Assembly: GCF_001612685.1 (NCBI RefSeq)
Contig: NZ_BDAY01000019.1
Location: 62,001-126,000 of the forward strand
DNA: 64,000 nt
Source of the DNA: Nocardia altamirensis NBRC 108246
Lineage (GTDB): Bacteria > Actinomycetota > Actinomycetes > Mycobacteriales > Mycobacteriaceae
Direction: 5' to 3'
The position numbers and the translations under genes are program-made. Positions 18,898 through 28,208 of the stretch are shown in pieces; the first letter of the stretch is position 1; each line of letters opens with the position of its first letter. The notes under the pieces are model-generated. The model searched no databases. It was not told where the DNA came from and saw only the letters and a program-made list of their open reading frames with translations.

Positions 18898-21800
18898 GTG
18901 CCCGACGCCGCTACCGCTGTCTTGACTAAACCACCCGCTGCACCCGAGGCCTCTCCGGCCGATTTCCGGACGGCGCGAATAGTCGCGTTCGTCGCCGGTG
19001 TGCTCGGTGCGCTGTTCGCGCTGGCGACGCCATTCCTGCCGGTGTCGCAGACCACCGCGGTGCTCAACTGGCCGCAGGGCGGCACGCTCGGCAACGTGCA
19101 GGCGCCGTTGATTTCGCAGATGCCGGTCGACCTGAAGGCCACCATCCCGTGTAGCACGGTGGCACAGCTGCCGGAGCGTGGCGGCATGCTGTTGGCCACT
19201 GCGCCGCCGCAAGGCGACCGGGCCGCATTGGAGGCCTTGTTCATTCGAGTGTCGGACACCTCGGTGGACGTGGTCGACCGGAATGCCGTTGTGGTGTCGG
19301 CGCTGCGGGCGGACATGGAGCGGTGCTCGAACATCGAGCTCATTTCCAACCACGAACGCACACACGCGGAGTTCGTCGGCTTGACCAGGACGATCACTCA
19401 GCCGGTCGCAGGTGCGGCGCCGGGGACCGTGCAGCAGGTCGAGGTGCCGGTCGAGGGCACACTGACCGGTGATCTGCGGCCGCAGGTAGTCGGCGTCTTC
19501 TCCGAGCTGAAGGGCGCGGCGCCCGCGGGGCTTTCCTTCAAGATGACGGTGGACACCCGCTTCAGCACGAGCCCGACGGTGATCAAGCTGATCGCGATGA
19601 TCGCGGCGGTGCTGTGCACGCTGGTCGCGCTCGGTGCGTTGGCTCGGCTCGACGGCAGCGACGGTCGCGGACACCGCAGGATTCTGCCCGCGAATTGGCT
19701 GAAGCTGACCTGGGCCGACGGTGCGGTCGTCGGCACACTGCTGGTCTGGCATTTCATCGGCGCCAATACTTCCGACGACGGCTACATCCTCAGCATGGTG
19801 CGGGTCGCGCCGCACGCCGGCTACATGGCCAACTATTTCCGCTGGTACGGCGTCCCCGAGGCGCCCTTCGGCTGGTACTACTACGTCATCCAGGTCTTCT
19901 CGGAGATCTCCACCGCAAGCCCGTGGGTGCGCCTGCCCGCACTGGCCTGCGCCATCCTCTGCTGGATGGTGATCAGCCGCGAGGTGGTGCCCCGGCTCGG
20001 GCGCGGTGTGCGCACCAGCAAGGTGGCCCTGTGGACCGGCGGACTGGTCTTCCTCACGTTCTGGTTGCCCTACGACAACGGGCTGCGTTCGGAGCCGATC
20101 GTCGCCCTCGGCGCGCTGCTCACCTGGGTGTCGATCGAGCGGGCGATCGCGACCGGCAGGCTGCTGCCCGCAGGCGTCGCGGTCCTGATCGCGGCGTTCA
20201 CGCTCGCGGCCGCACCCACCGGGTTGATGTGTGTCGCCGCGCTGCTCGCCGGTATCCGGCCGCTGGTGTGGATCGTGGTGCGCAGGCGACGGCAGTTCGC
20301 TGAGCACGGCGGGAAGTGGTGGGCCACGCTGCCGCTGCTCGCGCCGATCGTCGCGGCCGGGCTGCTCGTGCTGATCGTGGTCTACAGCGACCAGACGTTC
20401 GCGGCCATCCAGGAGGCCAACCGGGTGCGTCAAGCCACCGGGCCGAACCTCGCCTGGTACGAGGACTACCTGCGCTACTACTACCTGTTCGTGCTCACCC
20501 CCGACGGCGGGTTGCCGCGCCGGTTCGCGTTCCTGATCATGCTGCTGTGCCTGTTCACCACCATGCTGGTGTTGTTGCGGCGCAGGCAGGTTCCCGGCAT
20601 CGCGAGCGGGCCGAGCTGGCGGTTGATGGGCGTGGTCTTCGGGACCATCTTCTTCATGATGTTCAACCCGACCAAGTGGACGCACCACTTCGGCGCGTAC
20701 GCGGGCATCGCTGGTTCGCTGGCCGCGGTGACCGCGGTCGCTGTCTCGGCATCGGCGTTGCGGGCGCGGAAGAACCGCGCGATCTTCCTTGCCGGGTTGA
20801 TGTTCGTGCTCGCGCTCGCCTTCTCCGGCATCAACGGCTACTGGTACGTGTCGTCCTACGGCGTACCGTGGTTCGACAAGGTGATCTCGCTGCGCGGGTA
20901 CCAGTCCAATACCCTGATGCTCGCCCTCTTCGGCCTCGCACTGGCCATGGTGGCCTGGCTTTCGCTGCGCGAGGGTTACACCAAACCGCAGGCATCGCCG
21001 AAGTCGGCGCGCGGCAAACGGATTCGCAAGTTCGCCGCGATCCCGCTGACAGTCGTCGCCGCGCTGATTGTCCTGTTGGAGGTGGCTTCGCTCGCCAAGG
21101 GCGCGGTGTCGCAATACCCTGCGTACTCGCTGGCCCGCTCGAACTTCGACGCGCTGCGCGGCAACAGCTGTGGTCTCGCCAATGACGTTCTGGTGGAACC
21201 GGATCCGAACGGCGGCAGGCTGGCGCCGATCATCGATCCTGCGTACCCGCTGACCGACCCCAACGATCCGCTGGCAGGCGTCGACGCGGTCGGCTTCGGT
21301 CCCAATGGGGTGCCCAAAGACCTGTCCGCCGACACCGTCGAGGTGAAGCCGGGTACCGGCAACACGTCGAGCCAGTCGATCGGCCCCGCGTTCGAGAAGG
21401 GGCAGAACGCGGGCACCGGCGGTGGCGAGGGTGCGCGCGGTGTCAACGGGAGCACCGTTGCACTGCCCTTCGGGCTCGACCCGGCGACCACGCCGATCCT
21501 CGGCAGCTGGCAGGAAAAGGTGCAGCAGCCCGCGCACGTCACGTCGAGCTGGTACGGGCTGGCGCCGCGTTCGGAGGACAAGCCGCTCGTGGTGATCACC
21601 GCGGCGGGCCGCATCCTGTCCGTCGACGACACCGGCGACACCGAGTACGGCCAGTCGCTCACCGTCGATTACGGCAAGCGGCTGCCGGACGGCAGCGTCG
21701 AGAAGCTCGGCACCTACCTGCCGCGCGATATCGGCCCGCGCCCGTCCTGGCGCAACCTGCGGGTGCCGCTTGCCGAGATCGCGCCGGAGGCCGACGCGGT

Positions 21801-22260
21801 GCGCATCGTCGCCAACGACCCGATCCTGATCGGTGAACAGTGGCTGGCGTTCACGCCGCCGCGGATGCCGAAGCTGGAGTCGCTCAACAGCTTCCTCGGT
21901 TCGGAGCAGCCGATCCTGGAGGACTGGGCAGTCGGACTGCAGTTCCCGTGCCAGCGTCCGCTGTACCACAAGAACGGCGTCGCCGAGGTCCCCGGCTACC
22001 GCATCCTGCCGGACCGCCCACTCGCCATCACGTCCACCAACACCTGGCAGGCCCAGGAGTTCGGCGGTCTCCTCGGCTTCTCCCAGATGCTCGCGAGTTC
22101 CGCCACTGTCCCGACCTACCTGAAGAACGACTGGGCTCGTGAGTGGGGCTCCCTGGAGCGCTACGACCAGTACGACCCCACCGCCACCCCGGCCGAGCTC
22201 GACACCGGAACGGCCACCCGCTCAGGCTTCTGGTCCCCCGGCAAGCTCCGCGTCTTCTAA
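18898..22260 (+). CDS. Arabinosyltransferase, Emb family (first copy)
   Basis: A 1120-residue polytopic GT-C arabinofuranosyltransferase that adds arabinose from decaprenyl-phospho-arabinose to cell-wall arabinan. An N-terminal membrane segment (about residues 24-46) is followed by an extracellular domain, a long multi-pass region, and a C-terminal carbohydrate-binding region (TVALPFGLDPATTPILGSW and following). The GT-C Asp pair is D293-D294 in SDDGYILSM. GTG 18898 was chosen for the -10 element just upstream; ATG 18832 is an alternative. Emb proteins are ethambutol targets. Which M. tuberculosis paralogue (EmbA/B/C) it matches cannot be decided by eye. Confidence 0.93.
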   Translation: MPDAATAVLTKPPAAPEASPADFRTARIVAFVAGVLGALFALATPFLPVSQTTAVLNWPQGGTLGNVQAPLISQMPVDLKATIPCSTVAQLPERGGMLLATAPPQGDRAALEALFIRVSDTSVDVVDRNAVVVSALRADMERCSNIELISNHERTHAEFVGLTRTITQPVAGAAPGTVQQVEVPVEGTLTGDLRPQVVGVFSELKGAAPAGLSFKMTVDTRFSTSPTVIKLIAMIAAVLCTLVALGALARLDGSDGRGHRRILPANWLKLTWADGAVVGTLLVWHFIGANTSDDGYILSMVRVAPHAGYMANYFRWYGVPEAPFGWYYYVIQVFSEISTASPWVRLPALACAILCWMVISREVVPRLGRGVRTSKVALWTGGLVFLTFWLPYDNGLRSEPIVALGALLTWVSIERAIATGRLLPAGVAVLIAAFTLAAAPTGLMCVAALLAGIRPLVWIVVRRRRQFAEHGGKWWATLPLLAPIVAAGLLVLIVVYSDQTFAAIQEANRVRQATGPNLAWYEDYLRYYYLFVLTPDGGLPRRFAFLIMLLCLFTTMLVLLRRRQVPGIASGPSWRLMGVVFGTIFFMMFNPTKWTHHFGAYAGIAGSLAAVTAVAVSASALRARKNRAIFLAGLMFVLALAFSGINGYWYVSSYGVPWFDKVISLRGYQSNTLMLALFGLALAMVAWLSLREGYTKPQASPKSARGKRIRKFAAIPLTVVAALIVLLEVASLAKGAVSQYPAYSLARSNFDALRGNSCGLANDVLVEPDPNGGRLAPIIDPAYPLTDPNDPLAGVDAVGFGPNGVPKDLSADTVEVKPGTGNTSSQSIGPAFEKGQNAGTGGGEGARGVNGSTVALPFGLDPATTPILGSWQEKVQQPAHVTSSWYGLAPRSEDKPLVVITAAGRILSVDDTGDTEYGQSLTVDYGKRLPDGSVEKLGTYLPRDIGPRPSWRNLRVPLAEIAPEADAVRIVANDPILIGEQWLAFTPPRMPKLESLNSFLGSEQPILEDWAVGLQFPCQRPLYHKNGVAEVPGYRILPDRPLAITSTNTWQAQEFGGLLGFSQMLASSATVPTYLKNDWAREWGSLERYDQYDPTATPAELDTGTATRSGFWSPGKLRVF

Positions 22261-22274
22261 CCGAATACCCCTGT

Positions 22275-22320
22275 CCCGCAGGCCCGGCGACCGGCCCCAG
22301 CCGCTCGCCGGGCCTGCGGG
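22275..22320 (+). terminator. Terminator hairpin after the first emb gene
   Basis: A perfect 16-bp G+C-rich stem (22275-22290 with 22305-22320) with a 14-nt loop, 14 nt after the stop codon. Confidence 0.75.
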
Positions 22321-22389
22321 CGTCTCGGACCCTGGTGCGCTGAGACCCGTGCCGACCGCCGCAGTCGTGGATGTCCCGGATACGACAAA

Positions 22390-22417
22390 GGCACCGAATC
22401 GTGGACGATTCGGTGCC
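22390..22417 (-). terminator. Terminator hairpin of the 53-residue gene
   Basis: A 13-bp perfect stem (22390-22402 with 22405-22417) with a 2-nt spacer. On the minus strand it is followed by TTTGTCG. It lies about 95 nt after the stop of the small gene at 22511 and may also back up the emb terminator. Confidence 0.6.
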
Positions 22418-22510
22418 GCGGGTGACGGGAGGACGGTGGTGGGGGATCGGTGTGGAGATTCCTCGGCGCGGGTCCGATCGATGCCGCGTCGGGGTTGTCG
22501 GGGGCGGGTC

Positions 22511-22672
22511 TCAGACCTTGGTCATGCGCTGACCGAGTTCGCGGCGGAGGACCTCTTGGGCCGGGAGGCGGTTGAGGACACGCAGGATGGCGGGGCGCAG
22601 TTCGCGCTGTTCGTCCTCGGTGAGCAGACCGACGAGATCACGCAGATCCATCTGGTCGAATGCCGACGTCAT
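22511..22672 (-). CDS. Small 53-residue protein of unknown function
   Basis: A 53-residue acidic-then-basic frame (MTSAFDQMDLRDLVGLL at the N-terminus) with regular Leu spacing suggesting two or three helices and no membrane segment. ATG 22672 is preceded 7 nt earlier by the -10-like TAATCT on the minus strand, and a T-tailed hairpin lies downstream, so it looks like a complete small transcription unit between two convergent emb genes. I recognise no family. It could be a regulator or partner of arabinan synthesis, but only position suggests this. Confidence 0.55.
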   Translation of the reverse strand: MTSAFDQMDLRDLVGLLTEDEQRELRPAILRVLNRLPAQEVLRRELGQRMTKV

Positions 22673-22679
22673 AGTGAAC

Positions 22680-22685
22680 AGATTA
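22680..22685 (-). promoter_or_regulatory. -10 element TAATCT of the 53-residue gene
   Basis: TAATCT on the minus strand, 7 nt before ATG 22672, with no Shine-Dalgarno between, suggesting a leaderless transcript. Confidence 0.45.
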
Positions 22686-22815
22686 CGGTTTCCGAGGGAA
22701 TTCGTCCTGTGATTGTGCGGTGAAATCGGCGTCCAACCGGTCTGTTTACGACATCTTTGCGTCACCGCAACACCGGACCGTCTGGTCCGGTGTCGCGGGA
22801 AATGGCAAACGGCCC

Positions 22816-25800
22816 CTATCGGACTCGGATCGGATCGTCCTTGGCCACGCCGGATCGCGTGACAACGGTGACGCCGATCTCAGCGGGCTCGGCCTGCGGA
22901 TCGTACGGGGTGAACTGCTCCAAGGAGCCCCAGTCGCGCGACCAGTCGTGGTCGAGATAGGTGGGGACGGTCTTCGATTCGAGCAGCAGCCCGGTCCAGC
23001 CGAGCGGCCCGCCACCGATATCGTCCTGCCAGGCGTTGGAGGCATCGGACCCGACCCGGTCGGGAAGAATGCGCCACCGTGGCACTTCTGCGACACCGTC
23101 GTGGTGGTTGAACGGGCGCTGGCACGGGAAGGCGAGCCCGACGTGCCAGTCCAGCAGCACCGGATCCTTCGACCCGACCACCGAATTCAGCGTCGCCAGC
23201 TTGGGCAGCCGAGGCGGCGTGACGGCGAGCCACTGCTTCGGCGTGATGTCGTTGTCGACCGCGACCAGCCGCACCGCGTTCGCTTCGAGCGGCAGCTGAT
23301 TCAGCGGCACCCGCAGGTTGCGCCAGGACGGCGCGGGACCGATATCGAGCGGGTCGACCGAGCCGAGCTTGCGCACCGACCCATCCGCCTCGCGCACACC
23401 GTATTCGACGTGCAGCTCCTGCCCGTAGGTGACCACACCGTCGACGTCGACGTGCCGGATCCGGCCCGCCGCGGTGAGCGCGAGCACCTGGTAGGCCGGG
23501 TCGTGGCGCATGCTGTCGCTGAGGTCGAGGCCGTACCACTGGGTGGTCAGCGACGCCTGCTGCTGCTCGCCTTCCTGGTAGCTGCCCATGATCGGCGTCG
23601 TCGCCGGGTCGAGGCCGAACGGGAGGGCGACCGAGCTGCCGTTGATGCCGGTCTGCTCGGAGGTGCCGCCGCCGGTGCCTGCGCCGGTGGTCTTGGTTGT
23701 CTTGTTCTTCGAGTCGGAGTTGATCGAGTTCGCGCCGCCCGAGACGGTTTCGTCGGCGTCGGCGGTGAGGTCGCTCGCCACTCCGTTGGGCGTGAATCCC
23801 TTTGCTTCCGTGGCCAATCCGTCGGTGGGTGCGCCGGTGATGGGCAGCAGCAGCGACTTGGCCGTGTCGGTCTCCACCAGCACTTCATTGGCGAGCGCGC
23901 ACGAATCACCGGTCAGCGACTCGAAGTTCGATTTGGCGACCGAGTACGCCGGATACTGGGCGACCGCGGCCTTCGCGAGCGAGGCCACCTCGAACAGTAC
24001 GAGCAGCGCCGCGGCGATGGTCAGCGGCGCGGAGGCGAATCGATCGAATCGCTTGGGCGCGCCACTGACTCGGCGATACGGCTCCCGATAGTGCAGCCAC
24101 ACCGCGACGATCAGCGCGACGCCGCTCAGCGCGAGGAACAGCGTGGAGAAGCCCTTGCCCGCGACCAGCGGCGCCTTGTCCCACCACGGCACCCCGTAAC
24201 TGGACACGTACCACCAGCCGTTGGATCCGGTGAAGGTGATGGCGAGCAGGAACAGCACCGCGGCCGCGAACAGTGCCCGATTGCGTGGCGACCGGATACC
24301 CTCGGTGCCCACCGCGACCGCGGCGAGCGCGGCCAGCGATCCGGCAAGCCCGGCGTAGACGCCGAAGTGGTGGGTCCACTTGGTCGGGGTGAACATCATC
24401 AGCAGCAGCGACGCGAACACGATGCCGAGGATCCGCACCGACGGGCCGCGAGAAGTGCCGGGAATGCGGCCCTTTCGCAGCACCTGCAGCACGCAGACCA
24501 GCAGGCACAGCAGCATCACCAGCACGCCGAAGCGCCGCGCGAGCGAACCGTCCGGCGAGAGCATCAGCAGCGAATCCCAGCGCGTGCGTTCGTCGAACCA
24601 CGCCACGTTCGGTCCGACGATGGTGCGCGCCCTGGTCGCCTCGAGCACCGTCGACAGCGTCTGATCCGCGAAAACCACCACAAGCACCAGGGTTCCGGCG
24701 GACAGGCCAGGTGCGAGGACCGCCGCATACCGGAACACCGAGTTCAGCCAGGAGGGGCGGCCGGACTGCTTTGTCTGCGAGGACTTTTCGCCCGCAGGCC
24801 CGCCCGGCGCGTCGAGTCCTCCTGTCATCGCCGGACTTTCGGCGACACCGCCGCCGACCGCAGGCACCACCCCGCGCGCCCGCTTGATGATGATCTGCAG
24901 CACCGGCCGCGATCCCGCGATCAAGGCCGCGATGCAGATCAGCCCGGTCGGACCGGCGGCAAGGGAGAACCCGGCGATCAACACCGCGACCGCGGCGGGC
25001 AGCAGCCGCCCGGTGGCGATGGCCCGCTCGATCGAGCACCAGGTGAGCAGCGCGCCCGCCGCGATCAGCGGCTCCGGCCGCAGCCCGTTGTCGTAGGGCA
25101 GCCAGAAGGCGAGGAACACCAGCCCGGCCGTCCACAAGGCCACCTTGTTGCGCCGCACCCTGGCTCCCAAGCGCGGCAACACTTCCCGGCTGATCACCAG
25201 CCAGCACGCCACGCCGGCGAACACGGCGGGCAGCCGCATCCACGGGCTGGCGTCGGAGATCCTGGTCATCCACGCCAGCACCTCGTAGGACCAGCCGAAC
25301 GGCGCCTCCGGCACCCCGAACCAGCGGTAGTAGTTCGCCATGTACCCGGCGTGCCCCGAGGCCCGCGCCATGTTCAGGATGTAGCCGTCGTCGGAGGTGT
25401 TGGCGCCGATGAAGTGCCACAGCCCGAGCGTGCCGAGCACCGCCGCGTCGGTCGGCGTGAACCGCCACCAGTGCGCGGGCAGGAAGCGGCGGGCGCGGCG
25501 CCCGTCGCTGGTGTCGAGCAGATGCAGTGCGAGCAGCGCGACGAGCGTGCAGACAACGGCCGCGATGATCGCGGCCAGCTTCAGTGCGGACGGCGACGAG
25601 GAGAACCGCGAGTCGATGTCGGCGTGCACCTCGGCGCCGTCCAACCGCGCTGCCGGGAGATCGGTGAACACACCGACCAGCTGCGGCCGGATATCGCGAG
25701 TCACGGTGTTGCGGAACGGTGTACCGTCCTGCCGCGTCGCCCCGGTGATCTCGGTGGTGGTCGCGGCGGCCGTCGACTCGATGGCGACGGCGGTGCAGCC

Positions 25801-26184
25801 CGTGCCCGCAGTGATCTCGGCAACCGGCGCCGCGAGCAGCGGCACATCACGCAGCACGACCGAGAGCACGCCGTCGGCGACCGAAACCACCAGTCCCTTG
25901 GTCGCCGCCTGGCCCGAACTGACCGGCACGGTGGACACCACTGTGCCCGACCCCACCGCCTGCACGAGCGAGCACGGCAGCGTCGCGTTCAGCCGTAGCG
26001 GCTGATACGACACCAGCGGTGCCTCGACACTGCTGACGCCGGCCTGCGGCCAGTCCAGCGTCGCCCGATCCTGCCGCACCGGCAACAGCGGTGTCAGCAG
26101 CGCCAGCACGAATCCAAGGAGCCCGGAGACGAGGGCGATCAGGCGGTAACAGGTGAACGCTCGAGTAGATCGGTCCGGTCGCAC
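22816..26184 (-). CDS. Arabinosyltransferase, Emb family (second copy)
   Basis: A 1122-residue Emb arabinosyltransferase with the same architecture as the first copy: short N-terminus, membrane segment at residues 12-34, periplasmic domain, multi-pass GT-C region and C-terminal carbohydrate-binding region. The catalytic Asp pair is D265-D266 in SDDGYILNM. A Gly/Pro/Lys-rich loop (GGLDAPGGPAGEKSSQ) is inserted mid-protein compared with copy 1. The GTG start at 26184 is preceded by TAGCAT with 8 nt spacing. It sits 15 nt after the stop of the upstream membrane-protein gene, so its promoter overlaps that gene's end. Read-through from upstream is also possible. Confidence 0.93.
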   Translation of the reverse strand: MRPDRSTRAFTCYRLIALVSGLLGFVLALLTPLLPVRQDRATLDWPQAGVSSVEAPLVSYQPLRLNATLPCSLVQAVGSGTVVSTVPVSSGQAATKGLVVSVADGVLSVVLRDVPLLAAPVAEITAGTGCTAVAIESTAAATTTEITGATRQDGTPFRNTVTRDIRPQLVGVFTDLPAARLDGAEVHADIDSRFSSSPSALKLAAIIAAVVCTLVALLALHLLDTSDGRRARRFLPAHWWRFTPTDAAVLGTLGLWHFIGANTSDDGYILNMARASGHAGYMANYYRWFGVPEAPFGWSYEVLAWMTRISDASPWMRLPAVFAGVACWLVISREVLPRLGARVRRNKVALWTAGLVFLAFWLPYDNGLRPEPLIAAGALLTWCSIERAIATGRLLPAAVAVLIAGFSLAAGPTGLICIAALIAGSRPVLQIIIKRARGVVPAVGGGVAESPAMTGGLDAPGGPAGEKSSQTKQSGRPSWLNSVFRYAAVLAPGLSAGTLVLVVVFADQTLSTVLEATRARTIVGPNVAWFDERTRWDSLLMLSPDGSLARRFGVLVMLLCLLVCVLQVLRKGRIPGTSRGPSVRILGIVFASLLLMMFTPTKWTHHFGVYAGLAGSLAALAAVAVGTEGIRSPRNRALFAAAVLFLLAITFTGSNGWWYVSSYGVPWWDKAPLVAGKGFSTLFLALSGVALIVAVWLHYREPYRRVSGAPKRFDRFASAPLTIAAALLVLFEVASLAKAAVAQYPAYSVAKSNFESLTGDSCALANEVLVETDTAKSLLLPITGAPTDGLATEAKGFTPNGVASDLTADADETVSGGANSINSDSKNKTTKTTGAGTGGGTSEQTGINGSSVALPFGLDPATTPIMGSYQEGEQQQASLTTQWYGLDLSDSMRHDPAYQVLALTAAGRIRHVDVDGVVTYGQELHVEYGVREADGSVRKLGSVDPLDIGPAPSWRNLRVPLNQLPLEANAVRLVAVDNDITPKQWLAVTPPRLPKLATLNSVVGSKDPVLLDWHVGLAFPCQRPFNHHDGVAEVPRWRILPDRVGSDASNAWQDDIGGGPLGWTGLLLESKTVPTYLDHDWSRDWGSLEQFTPYDPQAEPAEIGVTVVTRSGVAKDDPIRVR

Positions 26185-26192
26185 GGTCGTTG

Positions 26193-26198
26193 ATGCTA
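26193..26198 (-). promoter_or_regulatory. -10 element TAGCAT of the second emb gene
   Basis: TAGCAT on the minus strand, 8 nt before GTG 26184, just beyond the stop of the preceding gene (TAG at 26200-26202). Confidence 0.5.
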
Positions 26199-26199
26199 G

Positions 26200-28071
26200 C
26201 TACCTCACCGCCCGAACGTTCCAGAGCCACACGTCGTCGACGCGAGCCGGTTCGAAGCCGAGCAGCTGCGTCACCGTGCTGCGCAGGGTGTCGACGTTCT
26301 TGGTCGCGGGCAGCACCAGCACGTCCGCCTGCCAGAACTCGAGGTCGGCGCGGGCCTGCGCGCGGGTCTCGTCGGTGATCGGCGGCACGGCCCCCGTCTC
26401 CTGTGCCCGCACCAGCAACGTGGTGGTCGCGCGCCCCTCCGGACCGTAGATGCCCTTCTTCGTCGCACCGGTCGGGCCGACGAAATACCCACCGGCCAGC
26501 GGGAAGTCGAAGCCTGCGTCGGCCTGCCAGCGCAGCGCGCCTGCATCGAGCGGTCGTGACGGCGGCACCATGACCACCGAGCCGGTGCCGACGTAGTTGC
26601 GCACCGTCCCGTCCGCGAAGAACTCCGGCGTCGGACCTCGCTCGACGACGGGAAGGATCGTCGGAACCAACGGCAGCAGCGCCAGCGCGAGCGTGCCGAA
26701 CCAGGCCAGCGGCCGCCAGTCCACCGGCGACTCGCGCCACCGGCCGACCGCCCGCTGGGTGGCCAGCGCGAGGATCGCCGCGATGGCGGGAATCGCCGCC
26801 ATGGTCAACCGCGTTTCCAGCACCGTGCTCAGCAGCGGGACGTGTTCGGCCCAGCGCCAAGGCAATTCGACGCCAGTGTTTTTCTTGCCGACCATCGCGA
26901 CCGCGCCGAGCGAGAGCACGCCGAACACCATGATCACCACGCCTGCCGCACGCACCACCCGATCCCGCCACAGCAGCGCGATGGTGGTGGCGAGCAGGAG
27001 CAGCAGCGGCCAGCCGAAATAGGCGTTCTGCTCGGTCTCGTTGATCGCCACGTACTGGCCAGGCGAGAACAGCCCGCCCAGCGATTCCGACGGGAACTGC
27101 ACGATCGCCTTGAGGTCGTTGCCCATCGGGCCGTGATCGATCGAGCGGTAGCTTTGCGGGCCGAAAAACTGCCACCAGAGCGGGATTTCGGTGAGCATCA
27201 GGGTGATCACCGCCGCGAGCAGGACCGTCGGCGCGATCCCGCGCAGCACGCGCACCCCGTAGCGCGGCGCATGCAGGAAGTACACGATCGCGAACAGCCC
27301 GAACGCGAGCGCGAAGATCAGCAGCGGCTCCTCGCCGAGCGCGATCTGCATCGCGACCAGCAGGCCGAGCGCGACGGCATCGCGCACTCGCCTGCGCGGC
27401 TGGTCCGGCCCGGTCACCGCGGCCCGGCGGGCCATCCGGATCAACTGGCCCGCGGTGATCGGAAGCAGCACCAGCACAACGAAATTCGGGTGCGCATTGG
27501 CGTGCGAGATCATCGCGGGCGCGAAACCGCAGAACAGTCCGCCGGTGCCCGCCGCGAGTTTGGACTCGACGAGCTCCCTGGAAAACAGCCAGTACCAGCC
27601 GAATGCGGTGGACGCGAGACCGAGCGTGAGCACGAGCACGAACGTGACCGTCGGCCCGAACATCAGCGTGATCGGCGTGAACGGCACCCCGACCCCGAAC
27701 ATGGCCGTGTTGGCCATCATGTTCACCCCGGCCGGGAAGTTCTGCAGGGTGGTGCCGAGCGGGTTCTCCAGGTTCGCCACCGAGTGCGCGGTGACCGCGA
27801 AGAACCACTCCCACATCGTCTGGTCCTGACCGCTCTTGATCAGGTACCCGCTCTGCGTGTTGCGCCACTGCCCCGACAGGACGACCACGGCCAAGGCGAG
27901 GTAGCCGAACCCGAACAGCAGATCGGCTCGGTGCAGGCGCGGGAATCTTCGTGTGCGGGCCGGGGCCGACGGCCCCGCGGTAAGCACTCCGGTCGCGGTG
28001 GTTTCCCTGCTCGCAACCCCTACCACCGACTCGTCCTGCGTGCCCGAATCGGCCTGTAATGCCCGTACCAC
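26200..28071 (-). CDS. Polytopic membrane protein, possible GT-C glycosyltransferase
   Basis: About 623 residues with some eleven hydrophobic segments and a soluble C-terminal part, the general shape of GT-C glycosyltransferases. An early extracytoplasmic loop is rich in conserved-looking residues (SGQDQTMWEWFF, then NPLGTTLQNFPAGVNMM). I do not recognise the exact family. GTG 28071 was chosen because GAGGAG lies 10 nt upstream; TTG 28077 is an alternative. It lies between aftA and the second emb gene on the same strand, so a role in arabinan or another lipid-linked sugar transfer is plausible but inferred only from context and topology. Confidence 0.75.
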   Translation of the reverse strand: MVRALQADSGTQDESVVGVASRETTATGVLTAGPSAPARTRRFPRLHRADLLFGFGYLALAVVVLSGQWRNTQSGYLIKSGQDQTMWEWFFAVTAHSVANLENPLGTTLQNFPAGVNMMANTAMFGVGVPFTPITLMFGPTVTFVLVLTLGLASTAFGWYWLFSRELVESKLAAGTGGLFCGFAPAMISHANAHPNFVVLVLLPITAGQLIRMARRAAVTGPDQPRRRVRDAVALGLLVAMQIALGEEPLLIFALAFGLFAIVYFLHAPRYGVRVLRGIAPTVLLAAVITLMLTEIPLWWQFFGPQSYRSIDHGPMGNDLKAIVQFPSESLGGLFSPGQYVAINETEQNAYFGWPLLLLLATTIALLWRDRVVRAAGVVIMVFGVLSLGAVAMVGKKNTGVELPWRWAEHVPLLSTVLETRLTMAAIPAIAAILALATQRAVGRWRESPVDWRPLAWFGTLALALLPLVPTILPVVERGPTPEFFADGTVRNYVGTGSVVMVPPSRPLDAGALRWQADAGFDFPLAGGYFVGPTGATKKGIYGPEGRATTTLLVRAQETGAVPPITDETRAQARADLEFWQADVLVLPATKNVDTLRSTVTQLLGFEPARVDDVWLWNVRAVR

Positions 28072-28208
28072 CTGCAAACGTCTCCTCTATAACTACAGCT
28101 CAGCCGCCTACGGTACCCAAGGACGCGGTGCGTCGCCTGGCAACCGAGGCAGCGATCGACTGGGACACGGCAGCGATGTGCCGCTGTCATGTCCCATTCG
28201 ATGCCGCG

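Noticed and set aside
18601..21969. Open frame of 1122 codons opposite the first emb gene, and a similar one (22720-25998) opposite the second
   Set aside because: Both are antisense shadows of Emb with extreme Arg/Gln/His composition. Emb motifs are clear on the other strand.
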